A DNA stretch of 49,394 nt from Candidatus Obscuribacterales bacterium (GTDB lineage: Bacteria > Cyanobacteriota > Vampirovibrionia > Obscuribacterales > Obscuribacteraceae), in NCBI GenBank assembly GCA_019745505.1, contig JAIETE010000124.1:1-49394 (forward strand), written 5' to 3'. Shown here piece after piece: positions 18,901 through 27,650 of the stretch. The notes below the pieces were generated by a model. It worked only from the letters and a program-made list of their open reading frames with translations. It did no database searches and had not been told where the DNA came from. The translations under genes and the position numbers were made by a program. How positions within the stretch are numbered: position 1 is the stretch's first letter; every line of letters starts with the position of its first letter.

Positions 18901-21900
18901 GAAAGGATTGAAGCCGGAAGAGTCCCGCAGTCTCGACATCTTCCGCACTATCCGCAATGAAGCAGTGCAGACCAATGTGAAAAGAGATCTGAAGGAGTCG
19001 TTGGGCGACGCCAAAGATCAGCAGTCCGCAATTGCGGCGTTAAAAGGTGCAACTCCGGCAGAACGGGAGAGAATCAAGAGCGATCCCGAATACCAAAAGG
19101 AAATTCGCGGGCTGGTTGGCAACACGATTAATCCCATGAGCCGAATGGCTACGCAGATGCTCCTGGACAGCTACGCGAATGGAAAGCCCCTGAACAAAGC
19201 GGAATCTACTGTAGTCAACGCATTGGAAAAGGTCGCCAATCTTGATGTACAGGGATTCGAAAGACAAAAGGCAGTCATTGATGTATTGAAAGATACTCTG
19301 CGCCAAGATAAAGATGGCAGCGTCGCCAGAGAACTGCTTGCGAGCGAATCACAGAGAAAGGCTCTGGAACTGGCGATAGGCGGATCGAGACGATTCTCCA
19401 CCGTGGTGGAACCGCTGCTGAAGACGGGCATGGTGCCAGCCGATCAATTGCAACGTATTTACGGTGGTGGCGCCGAAAGTTTCAAGGCCGGTATCCTTGA
19501 AGCTACTCCGCAGGGCTTGAAGCATCTCGCCGGTCCGGAAGGCCAAAAGGACAGGGAGGCATTGCTCAAGGGGCTGTCGCCGGAGAGCCGTGTGCTGGCG
19601 GACAAGATTCTCAAGCAAGGCGAAGTGAAGCCTGAAGACACCATGAGAGCGGTCGTTCTCGGGCTTGAAAAGCAAGACGCTGCTATAGATTTCCTCAAAG
19701 CTGCGCCGGCAAAGCAGCGCATCGAAACTGTGCGCAACTACAACAGCGCTTTTGCCGGTAATCTGCAAGAAGACCTTTTGAAGAAAGTGGATGAGGCAAA
19801 TAAGCCTACGATTACTCTTTTGGCTACGGAAAATCAGCTCACCGGCGAGCAGTCGCTAATTCGCTCCAGAGAAGCATTGACGAATACCTCTTCCACTTGG
19901 CTTGGAGGTCAAGCTCTCAAGTATGATTCGACGATCTACAGAAATTTGAGCGATCTGGCCCTGGCTGACCGCCAATACAAGGGGCAAATTCCTCCGGATG
20001 TGCTCGACAAGCGCATCAAAGATCTGGCTGCCAGCCTGAAGAATTTTGAAGGCACGAAAGAAGAACTGGCTGATCTGATCGTCGAGGGCGCGATCACTGC
20101 CGCGGCAATCGCAGCAACCCCCTTCACCGGCGGTGCCAGCTTGTCGGCGTTGATGTTGACCGCACGCCTGGCCGCATTGAGCGCGGGCGGTGGTCTTACT
20201 GGCGCGCTTCTCAAAGCGCAGTTGACCGGCAATTATGAACACCTGGCCGGTGACATTGTGAAATTTACGGCTTTGACCGGCGCCAACCTGGTGGGTGGAG
20301 AGGCTCTAACTGTTCTCAGTGGTCTGGGCGGTCGAGTAGCATCAAAGACGGTGGAAAAGGCATTTGCAGAACCTGCACTGGCTGGGGCTTTGAAGGGAGC
20401 TTCGCCGGCTGTTAAAGAACAGCTGGAGAAAGGACTCGCGGAGCTAATTCAAAAAGGCTGCACCGCCGGCGGTGTCAAAGATGATGCTGTTCGCGCGTTG
20501 GTAGGTGGTATTCAGGGTTTGAGCAAAGAAACCCAAGAACTTCTTGCTAAAGGCTTGATCGATAATTTGAGCAGAGGCGTGCGCGAAGTATCTGCCGAAG
20601 GTTTGAAAGGAACATTGCTCAAGGCTGGCAGATTGGGCAGAACTTCCGCTCTGGACGGAACCGCCGCGTATCTTGGTGATGTTTCAGGTGAACTGGCAAG
20701 GCAGCTGAAGGATGGGCATCTCGATGTTTCGCGCGCACTGACAGGCGGCGTCAACAGCCTGTTTATCGGAACCGGTGCTCGTGGAACAATTGAGAGCTTC
20801 CGGGCATTGAAAGGTCTGCGTCGAGGAGATGGTGGACTGCCGGCCATACGCGAGCCCGAAGTTCCTGGTGCAAAAATAATTGATCTTTCTCCGTCCGAAT
20901 ACACGGAAATATTTCCAGGCAAACCTATCGCCGACGCCCGTGGCCCCCGCAATGTTGCAGAGACATTGCCGGTGTCTACCAGAGTAGATGCAGATGCTCC
21001 TCGCCGACTAGCCTCCACGGAGCGGTTGAGACTGCAAGCACCAGTAGCAGATGTGCCTTTGCCGAAACTTTTCGATGGAGTTCCTCCTCGTGAGGTTTTG
21101 AAAGGAAGTGCGCCTCATGAGTTGTTGGTACGCGCCGGCGGAGCTGAAGTCAAACTGCTCAAGGAAGGAGTTTGGTTCTCTCCCAGAAAGGGCGTCGACG
21201 CTAGAGATCTGGGCGATTTGAAGCTGCACATCAATGTTAAGGATGCGGCAGACTTCGAAAAAATTCAGGCCGTTTTGCTTCCTTATCTTGAGAAAGATCC
21301 CGTACTGGCATCAAAAGTAAAAACGTACAAGCTTCTGAATCCTGATCAGGCTGCCGCTGAACGCACCGGGCGGCTTGCCGACGGAGCAAACAAGAATAAG
21401 GCCTTTACGATCTATCCTGCTAACAATGCCGACCTTGATTTGGTCAGAAACAGGTTGGACGCCATCCTCGTTCAGCACGGGTTGGGGCTGGAGCAACCCG
21501 TGGGCAGCCGTCTGGGAGATGTGCTGCGCTCGCAATCAAACAGAATCGGCGTCGCCCGCGACATCTGGAATGCCGGTCATGCAACGGTCGACGGATTGCA
21601 TACGCCGGTAGCTATTCTTGATAATCAGTTCGAGCAGGCGGTGAGAAATAAGCTGGGACTTGCTACTGCCGGTGATGGCGTAAAATTGTCCGGCGAACAG
21701 TTGAGGCAGATTGAAAAAGGGGCTGGAATTCGCAGCGGGTCTCTTGTTTATGATGATGCCGGGCGTCTCGCCTTGCGTCTGGAGAATTCAAGTGTCGATG
21801 CACGTGGCGTCTATGTGACCGAGAACCAAGTCGCTGCAAAACCTGGAGATCTCACTAACCGTGCTGCTCTCTATTCACTCTATAAGAACATTCTGGGCAA

Positions 21901-23815
21901 GGAAGCAATTGATGTATCAAGAGCAGCAGCACCTGCCGCCAAAGACGAGCTGAAAGGACTTATTCGCGCCGAGTCCATTGAACCGCAGGGGCAGCGTGTA
22001 CGGATAAATGGGGATGAAGCCCTTGTCGGAAAATTCAATGATGGCGGCCACCCGATCGAAAGCCCGGTAGTTGATGTTAGGCATGCGAAGATCGGTTTAG
22101 ATGAGAATGGAGTTTTTGTCGTAAATGAATCAGCGCACGGCACATTCTTTGTTCGCAATGTAGCAGGTAAGGAAGTCATTACCGAGATTCAATCCGGATT
22201 CAAGGTTTATGTTCCGGCTGATGCAACGGTGTGGTTAGGTCATCCTCAGCGGGGTGGTGCACAGGTCTCACTGGGTGCTAAGTTGCCTGCCGAACAAATA
22301 AGTCCTTCGCCCGCCCCGGACAACAAAAGATACAGGCAGCTGATCATCGATCATGGTGACAGGTTGGAGATTCGCCAGATCGAGCTGCCGGAAGTTTCTG
22401 ATAGAAAGTTGCAATCAGGACGAGCTGATCGCCAAGGAGAGCTCAGAAGGACACCGAGGCATGAAGAATCTCCAAGACGCGCTGAGGACTTCGTCGTTCG
22501 CGCCAGCGAAGACGTTACGAAGCCCGCAATCATTGAAGACAAGCCGATTTTTGCCGGTGCACGAAGAACCTATGCGGGTGTTAATTTTGCCCATCATGGG
22601 GAGCTTATTCACCAGGGCGATTCGATTGCTTTCGGTCGAAATTTCCTCAGTCAAGACATAAAGAATCCCAAGGTTTCCGGTAAGCATGCCGAGGTAGGAA
22701 TCGATCAGAATGGTGTTTATGTTCAAGATCTGCAATCTACGAATGGTACTTTTATAGTTCGAAACAACGGTGGAGTCAGAGAAGAGGTCAAACTTAAGCC
22801 AGGCAGAAAACACTACCTCAGTGAAGGAGAGGAGATTTGGTTGGCCAGCCCGCAAGAGCCGTACGGTCACCGATTGGAAGCTCGCCCTGCGGCTCTACGA
22901 GAGCAATTGCCAAACGGGATTGAAGTTCAGACCGTAGATGGAAGACTTTCGAGAGTTAAATTTGCCGATGGCAAAGTTGCCGAGTTGGGAGAAAACGGTT
23001 GGAATGAATACTATCCGAAGGGACATCCAAAGGCTGGTCAGGAGACCGATCTTGCACTCCAAAGAAGCTATTACAGCATCAATGAGAAAGGTGAGATCGT
23101 TCGCCGCGGCCAGACGCAAGATTTGATTTATCGCCATGACGGAACCACGGATTTACGCGCATCAAGTGCTGCTTTCCGAGTCGAAGGCAATATCGATCCT
23201 CAAATTCTTGCTCGTTTCGAGCGGGCATATCTGGCAATACCAGAGAGTTTGCGCAACTTTGTTTTTTCTAAGGGCTCCATAATTCGAGTGGGCGAAACTT
23301 TGAATGATTTGGATAGAAGTCTCAAGGGCGCTAAGCCCAGAGGACACAACTACACTGATGCGTCGTGGAGCCGACTTGAAGGATTGCATAACCCGAACAG
23401 AATGGAAGTGCTGGTGGCAGAGCAGTACAGACTCAATGCCAAAGTACACGGCCCCGATAACTGGATAAAGACTGATCGTCCGGAGGGAGTACTGCGCCAC
23501 GAATTCGGTCATGCTGTAGATGATGCCTTGAGGCAATTTGCGGACAGTCCGGAATTTATAGCAGCCTACGAGAAAGATGTAGCGCAGCACCTCAGCAAAA
23601 TGCGCAAGAAGGATATTGAACGGCTTGATTACTTTCATCAAACACCCGATGGGGCAGCCAAACTTGGCTCAAGCGAAGGGCGTAGCGAGGTAGTTGCAGA
23701 AATGCTCGGGCTGTTGCTTGGTGGTGGTTCAGTACCGTCTCTGGAAAAGATGTTGGTTAAAGCTTTTCCAAATTCAAGAAAATTGCTTGAAGAAAAATTG
23801 AAGTCTTTTCAATAG
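15992..23815 (+). CDS. Giant protein with two FHA domains and a C-terminal zinc metalloprotease domain
   Basis: 2607 residues with no signal peptide. Residues 1-1350 are charged and helical, with repeated motifs of the type L-x-x-A-T-P-x-E (KGATPAERERIKSDPEY, EGATPEQLNALFNG, LTPAEIQKLKAGFD) that recall annexin-like repeats. About 1360-1450 is Ala/Gly-rich and hydrophobic. Two FHA phosphopeptide-binding domains follow, at about 1998-2090 and 2190-2295; the second has GRN, SGKHAEV and STNGTFI. The C-terminus has HEFGH (His2503, His2507) and EGRSEVVAEM (Glu2566 as likely third ligand), a layout like anthrax-lethal-factor-type zincins. It may be a large effector or polymorphic toxin. A small gene follows after 15 bases. 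Confidence 0.88.
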   Translation: MPEIETPPAKQQQEPVERAEPVSVETAAATVALNEISNKPSKDPLQEAVQKGDFAWLNGGMQKPGEVGTADYFLSYAREMHADRQATPLSQGEIAARQMKGVFRAADMGIPNRNDHLLNQGTLADGRAFYSYNDRLRTDNLKEAAVAQRNGVLETEKTFRGRKDGLETEKLFLGAQKQVIERQYDPTKNREGILSFKSVREGEKLTMAAEFRGRADGLTRENLTADKNGQLRVKEYADGRREEISTGKDGRAESKFFDAAGKPMTGEKFQTAQKALEAKISAEKAAQPAKTPEAGTEKLPGEGITLPPLKAGWGPYQALQQLQSEGKINLTPQEMRKAAERIRDREFAERGVTSFKQGDKIEFYSQKELKERGRGDAQPQQGQETSKEKPLERKTDIEQRLTDIKKALEPSTPMTPENADALRRQLSDLTPAEIQKLKAGFDKNNPNALGDAIKDRFSKMTGGLERHAHRWAEVEGHLNRTGQPGEDRAIKLRVDALEARWAGSDNNRSFAAIQANTRTTLLGLTEEQRKQLDTSLGKLYGQGGLSELYEKGPGKNLSYTGNSWYNGEDKFTKAVIDLASKKGVDARKPDEQANLLNMALQTRDLRNFREVASKEAMTEEGRKYFFDNGGLDKINEKRPGHKNSTEKVFSEIERRELTDLAKSGEESPLTQFKKAIGFFSNTESSLTGAVKRISEDPKLRQLYLDGRELADPKTKREPKNEAERQALEFYTEVQKTFKSAYVFGSDRKAQNFDAQIVAGPNGALSNGRLAELGASNWQHTSDLFKAIEGATPEQLNALFNGARLVDGRPQSAALDDGRRALGLGINRETNRARLDALLDKKVAYGIELGQIADRIKDTPRGTPVDAKTLQDLRDKVPAFKGMSPENLQKVVEGYRLDQAVREKTVDASKLTKQEQQQIVAYRNLSAEKNPQEALVKGFLEGRERQRNVDRILAAPDQSAGTRDRNLTEYLKGLKPEESRSLDIFRTIRNEAVQTNVKRDLKESLGDAKDQQSAIAALKGATPAERERIKSDPEYQKEIRGLVGNTINPMSRMATQMLLDSYANGKPLNKAESTVVNALEKVANLDVQGFERQKAVIDVLKDTLRQDKDGSVARELLASESQRKALELAIGGSRRFSTVVEPLLKTGMVPADQLQRIYGGGAESFKAGILEATPQGLKHLAGPEGQKDREALLKGLSPESRVLADKILKQGEVKPEDTMRAVVLGLEKQDAAIDFLKAAPAKQRIETVRNYNSAFAGNLQEDLLKKVDEANKPTITLLATENQLTGEQSLIRSREALTNTSSTWLGGQALKYDSTIYRNLSDLALADRQYKGQIPPDVLDKRIKDLAASLKNFEGTKEELADLIVEGAITAAAIAATPFTGGASLSALMLTARLAALSAGGGLTGALLKAQLTGNYEHLAGDIVKFTALTGANLVGGEALTVLSGLGGRVASKTVEKAFAEPALAGALKGASPAVKEQLEKGLAELIQKGCTAGGVKDDAVRALVGGIQGLSKETQELLAKGLIDNLSRGVREVSAEGLKGTLLKAGRLGRTSALDGTAAYLGDVSGELARQLKDGHLDVSRALTGGVNSLFIGTGARGTIESFRALKGLRRGDGGLPAIREPEVPGAKIIDLSPSEYTEIFPGKPIADARGPRNVAETLPVSTRVDADAPRRLASTERLRLQAPVADVPLPKLFDGVPPREVLKGSAPHELLVRAGGAEVKLLKEGVWFSPRKGVDARDLGDLKLHINVKDAADFEKIQAVLLPYLEKDPVLASKVKTYKLLNPDQAAAERTGRLADGANKNKAFTIYPANNADLDLVRNRLDAILVQHGLGLEQPVGSRLGDVLRSQSNRIGVARDIWNAGHATVDGLHTPVAILDNQFEQAVRNKLGLATAGDGVKLSGEQLRQIEKGAGIRSGSLVYDDAGRLALRLENSSVDARGVYVTENQVAAKPGDLTNRAALYSLYKNILGKEAIDVSRAAAPAAKDELKGLIRAESIEPQGQRVRINGDEALVGKFNDGGHPIESPVVDVRHAKIGLDENGVFVVNESAHGTFFVRNVAGKEVITEIQSGFKVYVPADATVWLGHPQRGGAQVSLGAKLPAEQISPSPAPDNKRYRQLIIDHGDRLEIRQIELPEVSDRKLQSGRADRQGELRRTPRHEESPRRAEDFVVRASEDVTKPAIIEDKPIFAGARRTYAGVNFAHHGELIHQGDSIAFGRNFLSQDIKNPKVSGKHAEVGIDQNGVYVQDLQSTNGTFIVRNNGGVREEVKLKPGRKHYLSEGEEIWLASPQEPYGHRLEARPAALREQLPNGIEVQTVDGRLSRVKFADGKVAELGENGWNEYYPKGHPKAGQETDLALQRSYYSINEKGEIVRRGQTQDLIYRHDGTTDLRASSAAFRVEGNIDPQILARFERAYLAIPESLRNFVFSKGSIIRVGETLNDLDRSLKGAKPRGHNYTDASWSRLEGLHNPNRMEVLVAEQYRLNAKVHGPDNWIKTDRPEGVLRHEFGHAVDDALRQFADSPEFIAAYEKDVAQHLSKMRKKDIERLDYFHQTPDGAAKLGSSEGRSEVVAEMLGLLLGGGSVPSLEKMLVKAFPNSRKLLEEKLKSFQ

Positions 23816-23830
23816 GGCGGATTTAAGAGT

Positions 23831-24073
23831 ATGACTGAATCTAACCGACCAGACACTTTGAGAAACACTGGATTGCTCTGGCTTTCGGACGATGGAACTT
23901 TGGTGATAGAAGTGCCGCTCGCTGCAAACGGTTCGACGCAAGAGCGCATGTTTTTTGAGTATTCGCCGGAGGATGCGAGATTTAAAAAAATCGCCGCACT
24001 AGTTGGATTGCCCGCTCAAGATGAAAATTTGCTGCTGGGAGAGGAAATGATTGCTTTGATTTTTGCCGAGTGA
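23831..24073 (+). CDS. Small acidic partner of the FHA-metalloprotease giant
   Basis: 80 residues, 15 bases after the giant gene, with AAGAG just before the ATG. The sequence is acidic and predicted beta/alpha (TGLLWLSDDGTLVIEVPL, FFEYSPEDARFKKIAALVGL), with no membrane segment or signal peptide. I do not recognise the family. The tight spacing after a toxin-like metalloprotease suggests an immunity protein, chaperone or loading factor, which is inference only. Confidence 0.75.
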   Translation: MTESNRPDTLRNTGLLWLSDDGTLVIEVPLAANGSTQERMFFEYSPEDARFKKIAALVGLPAQDENLLLGEEMIALIFAE

Positions 24074-24188
24074 ACGATTGCATCGGTTGTTTTTCAGGTT
24101 CCACGAACAGAACATGCATGCGGTGTGATTCCAAACCGCGCCTACCACTTTCCTCCGATAAGAATGGAGCAAGATGATCACGAAGAGA

Positions 24189-24212
24189 AAAGAGCCCCGT
24201 GAGGGACTCTTT
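24189..24212 (+). terminator. Possible terminator after the giant/partner operon
   Basis: AAAGAG pairs with CTCTTT, extended inward by CCC/GGG after one mismatch, around a GTGA loop. The tail after the stem is short, so termination would be weak. It lies 116 bases after the stop of the small partner gene. The rest of 24074-24333 shows no gene. Confidence 0.4.
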
Positions 24213-24333
24213 CGAATGAATCAGAATGCGTGCTATCAGCCGTTTGCTGCTATTGTTGCAAGTGTTTGCGTAGCTAATATGGTGCTACCAATTTTTTCCG
24301 CAACCGTTTTCTACTCTAAATCTGATTATAAAT

Positions 24334-25320
24334 ATGGATTTATCGAAACACCTACAGAAATCAATTCAATTGCTGAAAGCCGAGTTGGAAGAACAGGCGA
24401 TACAGGAATTGAACTTGGCCATCAGTCTAGATCCTCAATCTGGCGAAGCCTATGCTCTGCGAGCTGATGCTTGGAAAGCCCTCAGACGTTACGAACAAGC
24501 ATTGAAGGACTATGAGAAGGCTGACGATTTAGGGTTTGATCAATGTCGGACAAAGCTTGGTTTGGGTATCTGCCAAAGCAAGCGTTCGCTATATTCAGAG
24601 GCTCTCAACTCCTTAACTAATGCACTGATCGTTAATCCTCAGTGCGCTGAGGCTTATTATTGGCGAGGAAGGGTGCATTTCGATCTGAAAAGCTTGGAGG
24701 CTGCAATCGCCGATCTGAGCAGGGCTAATGAAATTGACAAGGATCATCAAGACGCGAAATCCTTTTTGTCACTAGCACAGTCGACACTCAATTCACAACT
24801 TAGGACTTCCACACTGCTGCAATCTGAAGATCGCATGACTTCGAGATACTTTCTTGAAGCCCATCCTAACGCAAAGTCTCTTCTTAACGAGCCATTTTTC
24901 TGGACCTATGACGATTTTGGACCAGTTGGTGGTGATTCAGGTGCTGACTGCTTAGAAGAAATCTGGGATTGGAGAAAGTCTAATCCCAATGCGTCAATGA
25001 AGGAGATTCTCCAAGCGATTTTAAGAGAATGGGGATACAGCGATAGATCAATAAAAAAAGTTGCGACAGGATCCGTTGAGATTGCAATAGGAAAAGATCA
25101 CCAACTTGCCAATATGTACGATGACGCAGTAATCGCAATTTCATTCTGCCAATTCATGGTTGATGGTTATCTGGATAGTGCCCTCAAGTCTCTTGCCTTA
25201 AAGGCAATTGATCGTCAATCAGCTGCTGTGGTTCAGGAGTTCCGAGCTGGTGACAATAAGGACTATGCGTCATCAAGAAAGAAAATTAAAACCGCATTGC
25301 TAGCAATGTCTGATAGATAA
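24334..25320 (+). CDS. TPR-repeat protein with unknown C-terminal domain
   Basis: 328 residues. The first 150 contain about four TPR units, marked by A-I-x-x-L-x-x-A-I-x-x-D/N-P spacing (QELNLAISLDPQSGEAYALRA, ALKDYEKADDLG, ALNSLTNALIVNPQCAEAYY, AIADLSRANEIDKDHQDA). TPRs bind other proteins. The second half (about 170-328) is not recognised. It holds FFWTYDDFGPVGGDSG and a helical end rich in Ala/Ile/Lys. No signal peptide and no clear ribosome-binding site are visible. The last 58 bases overlap the convergent reverse-strand gene. Confidence 0.8.
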   Translation: MDLSKHLQKSIQLLKAELEEQAIQELNLAISLDPQSGEAYALRADAWKALRRYEQALKDYEKADDLGFDQCRTKLGLGICQSKRSLYSEALNSLTNALIVNPQCAEAYYWRGRVHFDLKSLEAAIADLSRANEIDKDHQDAKSFLSLAQSTLNSQLRTSTLLQSEDRMTSRYFLEAHPNAKSLLNEPFFWTYDDFGPVGGDSGADCLEEIWDWRKSNPNASMKEILQAILREWGYSDRSIKKVATGSVEIAIGKDHQLANMYDDAVIAISFCQFMVDGYLDSALKSLALKAIDRQSAAVVQEFRAGDNKDYASSRKKIKTALLAMSDR

Positions 25321-25772
25321 CTCCGAGCTGAAATCCCTGTGTGTCTATGATGGGTGAGACATTCAAGACCAACTCCCAAGGTCTTCATGACCATGGAGGT
25401 GTGCCAATGATGGACCCAGAATAGCGTTTCACACGTGCCTTTGCTGATGCTTATCAGCGAGCAAACGAAGGAACAATCTTCCTGCAAACACTTTTTTCCT
25501 TCAGGATTCGTTGAAACACTGTAGATTTTTGAAGAAGCATCTTCAAAAGAACGCTCCTCTAATACTTCGGGCGATATCCCACAGACGTGCAAATCTTTTG
25601 CTTTCACATTTTTCGTTTCTTCATCAGCGGCAATCGCTGGGACAGCCAAGAAACAGAAGTATGCAGTTACGGTGCAAATAAGGCGAAAAATCAAAGGATT
25701 CGGCACACACAGACGATAAGCTAGATCACATCGTGCTCGCACTTTGCGATTTTGCGTAATTCTAATTGCCAT
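25263..25772 (-). CDS. Small exported Cys/His-rich protein
   Basis: 169 residues. A basic N-terminus of about 28 residues precedes a hydrophobic segment (LIFRLICTVTAYFCFLAVPAIAADEE), so it is either a signal peptide with a long n-region or a later start exists. The mature part has five Cys plus WVHHWHTSM and LTHHRHTG, which could bind metal. It starts inside the end of the exported rhodanese gene (11-base overlap), so the two are probably translated together. No family is recognised. Its end overlaps the TPR gene on the other strand. Confidence 0.6.
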   Translation of the reverse strand: MAIRITQNRKVRARCDLAYRLCVPNPLIFRLICTVTAYFCFLAVPAIAADEETKNVKAKDLHVCGISPEVLEERSFEDASSKIYSVSTNPEGKKCLQEDCSFVCSLISISKGTCETLFWVHHWHTSMVMKTLGVGLECLTHHRHTGISARSYLSDIASNAVLIFFLDDA

Positions 25773-26838
25773 TATGTTTAACGCTTAGTTCTATCTTCTT
25801 GTTGTCGACGCCATCGAGTTCCTGCCTATTTTTCTTCATTTTGAAAGCCTCCATCGCCTTCATCTTTTCACAGGTAAGAGCGATTGAGTTGCCGGCATCG
25901 ACCAGAGCGTCGTGAACCCAGCTTGCATCGACAGGCGGTCTACCACTGTTGGCGACTTCCCGTTGCCACCAGCTCAATCCAAAAGAAACGCGCGCATCAT
26001 ATGCGGGTACCGGCGCTATGTATAAATCAGCAATCTGACCTTTTTCGCCTTCGAATTCCAGAAAATTCTGATAGTGGAGGGCAAAGCGAACTCTTTCCTC
26101 TGGTGTGGCCGTCTTATAGCCAGAAGTCCAAACACGGTGTTTTGGATTGCGCAAGCTCGATAACTCGGTAGTGTTTTTATCGACTTCTTCAAGAACCGCT
26201 CGAAAATCACGTGTCCTGTGCAGTGGACAGACCTTGGCGGCGTCCGCTTGCGCGGCGAGATTAGCTTCCACAACCGAGCCGTCGAATGCGATCCGTGGGT
26301 CTTTGACCTTAACGAGCTCATCTAACTCGTAGACATTGTGGTAGCCATAGCCATAGAGATTTATGTAAGTTGGAATGTTGAGTGCCAGCATTATTGGCTT
26401 CTTCTTTGGAGCAACCTGGCTTGTCACCTTATCGCCCGGTCTTGGCTCCGGTTGCATCTGCTTTGTAGCAAAATCCCTCTGGTCACCTTCGAAATTATTG
26501 TTGCAGTAAATAAGTATTTTCGTATCAGGAGATGGAATCAATTTGCGCAAATTTTCTTGAGTGAAGTCTGTGAAACTAAGGTGTTTTGCACCTTTCAGAT
26601 GGATTCGATCGAAGCGAAGATCCGAGCGTGTATCGAGGATGATAGTTCCAGGGTCTTTGCTCATTTTCAGAAAAGTATCAAGGTCGACCAGGCGACTTGC
26701 TCGATGAGGTTCGACCTCCGCAACAAGACCCTTATAGTCATCGAAGCTGACTTTGGCTTTTGGATAATTTTTTGCTTGTGCTACGCCAGCATTTGTCACC
26801 ACTAACGTGAGGATTACGGCTGCAATAATCGTTTTCAT
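25762..26838 (-). CDS. Exported rhodanese-domain protein
   Basis: 358 residues from ATG 26838. This start is fixed by AAGGAG five bases upstream and by the signal peptide that follows (KTIIAAVILTLVVTNAGVAQA). The rhodanese-like domain spans about 45-190: TIILDTRSDLRFDRIHLKGAKHL, then the active-site loop beginning at Cys112 (IYCNNNFEGDQRDF). That loop is longer than usual and is followed by a Pro/Lys insert. The C-terminal half (about 215-358) is unrecognised and contains a Trp-rich FGLSWWQREV. An exported rhodanese could move sulfane sulfur or act as a phosphatase-like binder outside the cytoplasm. It lies between the J-like gene and the Cys/His-rich gene. Confidence 0.85.
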   Translation of the reverse strand: MKTIIAAVILTLVVTNAGVAQAKNYPKAKVSFDDYKGLVAEVEPHRASRLVDLDTFLKMSKDPGTIILDTRSDLRFDRIHLKGAKHLSFTDFTQENLRKLIPSPDTKILIYCNNNFEGDQRDFATKQMQPEPRPGDKVTSQVAPKKKPIMLALNIPTYINLYGYGYHNVYELDELVKVKDPRIAFDGSVVEANLAAQADAAKVCPLHRTRDFRAVLEEVDKNTTELSSLRNPKHRVWTSGYKTATPEERVRFALHYQNFLEFEGEKGQIADLYIAPVPAYDARVSFGLSWWQREVANSGRPPVDASWVHDALVDAGNSIALTCEKMKAMEAFKMKKNRQELDGVDNKKIELSVKHNGN

Positions 26839-26906
26839 CTCAGCTCCTTTTCGACCGCGGTGATGGTTTGACTCCAGTGTCTCATAATAATTCTTTGTAA
26901 TGTTCT

Positions 26907-27263
26907 TCATTTGTCGTTGGGCTTTCCTTTCCCAGACCATTCGCTGTAAGGCGTGCCATAGCGCGCACCGAGAGCGAGCATTTCATAGGCGATTCTTAAC
27001 TCCGTCAGAAGACCTTTAGCGGCTGCTTGCTTCTTCTCTGCGCGCAGTGCTTTTGCCTTTTCGTAGTAAGCCTTTCTGACCTCACCTATCGTTGCAGTTC
27101 TTTCCACGCCCAATAGCTCACAATACTGCTGCATCAATTGCTGATCTTCTTGCTGATGGCAGGGCTGGCGATCAATTTTGCGCTGCACATGCTTAAAGAT
27201 GAGGGCGCTCAGCGCTACTCCCGTTGTAGCCAACAAAAACTGTTGTGTGGAATCGAGTGTCAT
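26907..27263 (-). CDS. Membrane-anchored degenerate J-domain protein
   Basis: 118 residues from ATG 27263; an upstream ATG at 27302 is also in frame. One transmembrane helix lies near residues 8-24 (FLLATTGVALSALIF). The rest resembles a DnaJ domain: YCELLGVERTATIGEVRKAYYEKAKALR, then a Lys/Ala turn and ELRIAYEML. The His-Pro-Asp motif that makes J-domains stimulate Hsp70 is missing; the site reads RAEKKQ. It may therefore bind a partner without activating DnaK. It is the first gene of a reverse-strand trio, 68 bases before the exported rhodanese. Confidence 0.7.
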   Translation of the reverse strand: MTLDSTQQFLLATTGVALSALIFKHVQRKIDRQPCHQQEDQQLMQQYCELLGVERTATIGEVRKAYYEKAKALRAEKKQAAAKGLLTELRIAYEMLALGARYGTPYSEWSGKGKPNDK

Positions 27264-27604
27264 TGCAAATCCATCGTCATCCCCATTTTTGCATAAATTC
27301 ATGCATGGACGGGGTACGACAAGTGGCGACTAGCAAGAGGTATTCTTTTTACAATTCTTTCGCAATCCTGTACTGGTCAAATTTCCACGAGAATGCGACT
27401 GACTATTTGACTGAGGTAAGCGATGAGAGAAAACATCGGAGCAGCACCCATTTCGTAGGATCACGAGTAGCTCTGCAACAAAATTGCAAACAATTCGCCG
27501 GACCATTTATGTAAGGTCCTCGGACCCGCGCATATTTCGATTTACCAGGCAAAAGGAATCTACATCATGGGTTGAGGCGTCCCGTCACCAGGCCGCAGGT
27601 CTGA
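27264..27604. other. Intergenic region between divergent genes
   Basis: About 340 bases between the J-like gene (reverse) and the thioredoxin-like gene (forward). A plus-strand frame at 27245-27514 has no ribosome-binding site or recognisable motif and is probably not a gene. No repeat or named RNA motif was found apart from the hairpin that starts at 27605. Confidence 0.4.
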
Positions 27605-27627
27605 TTGTCTACCGGAGGTAGACAATG
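27605..27627 (+). promoter_or_regulatory. Ribosome-binding site inside a perfect hairpin at a start codon
   Basis: TTGTCTACC (27605-27613) and GGTAGACAA (27617-27625) are perfect complements around a GGA loop. The Shine-Dalgarno GGAGG lies in the loop and the 3' arm. The last base of the stem is the A of ATG 27625. Folding would control access to this start. This ATG is not in frame with the long coding region that begins at 27651. Confidence 0.6.
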
Positions 27628-27650
27628 GCAATCGAAGATACAGTCCCCAT

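Noticed and set aside
24174-24467. Forward open frame with a hydrophobic N-terminal part
   Set aside because: Its second half is an out-of-frame reading of the TPR gene, and a hairpin lies in its first codons.
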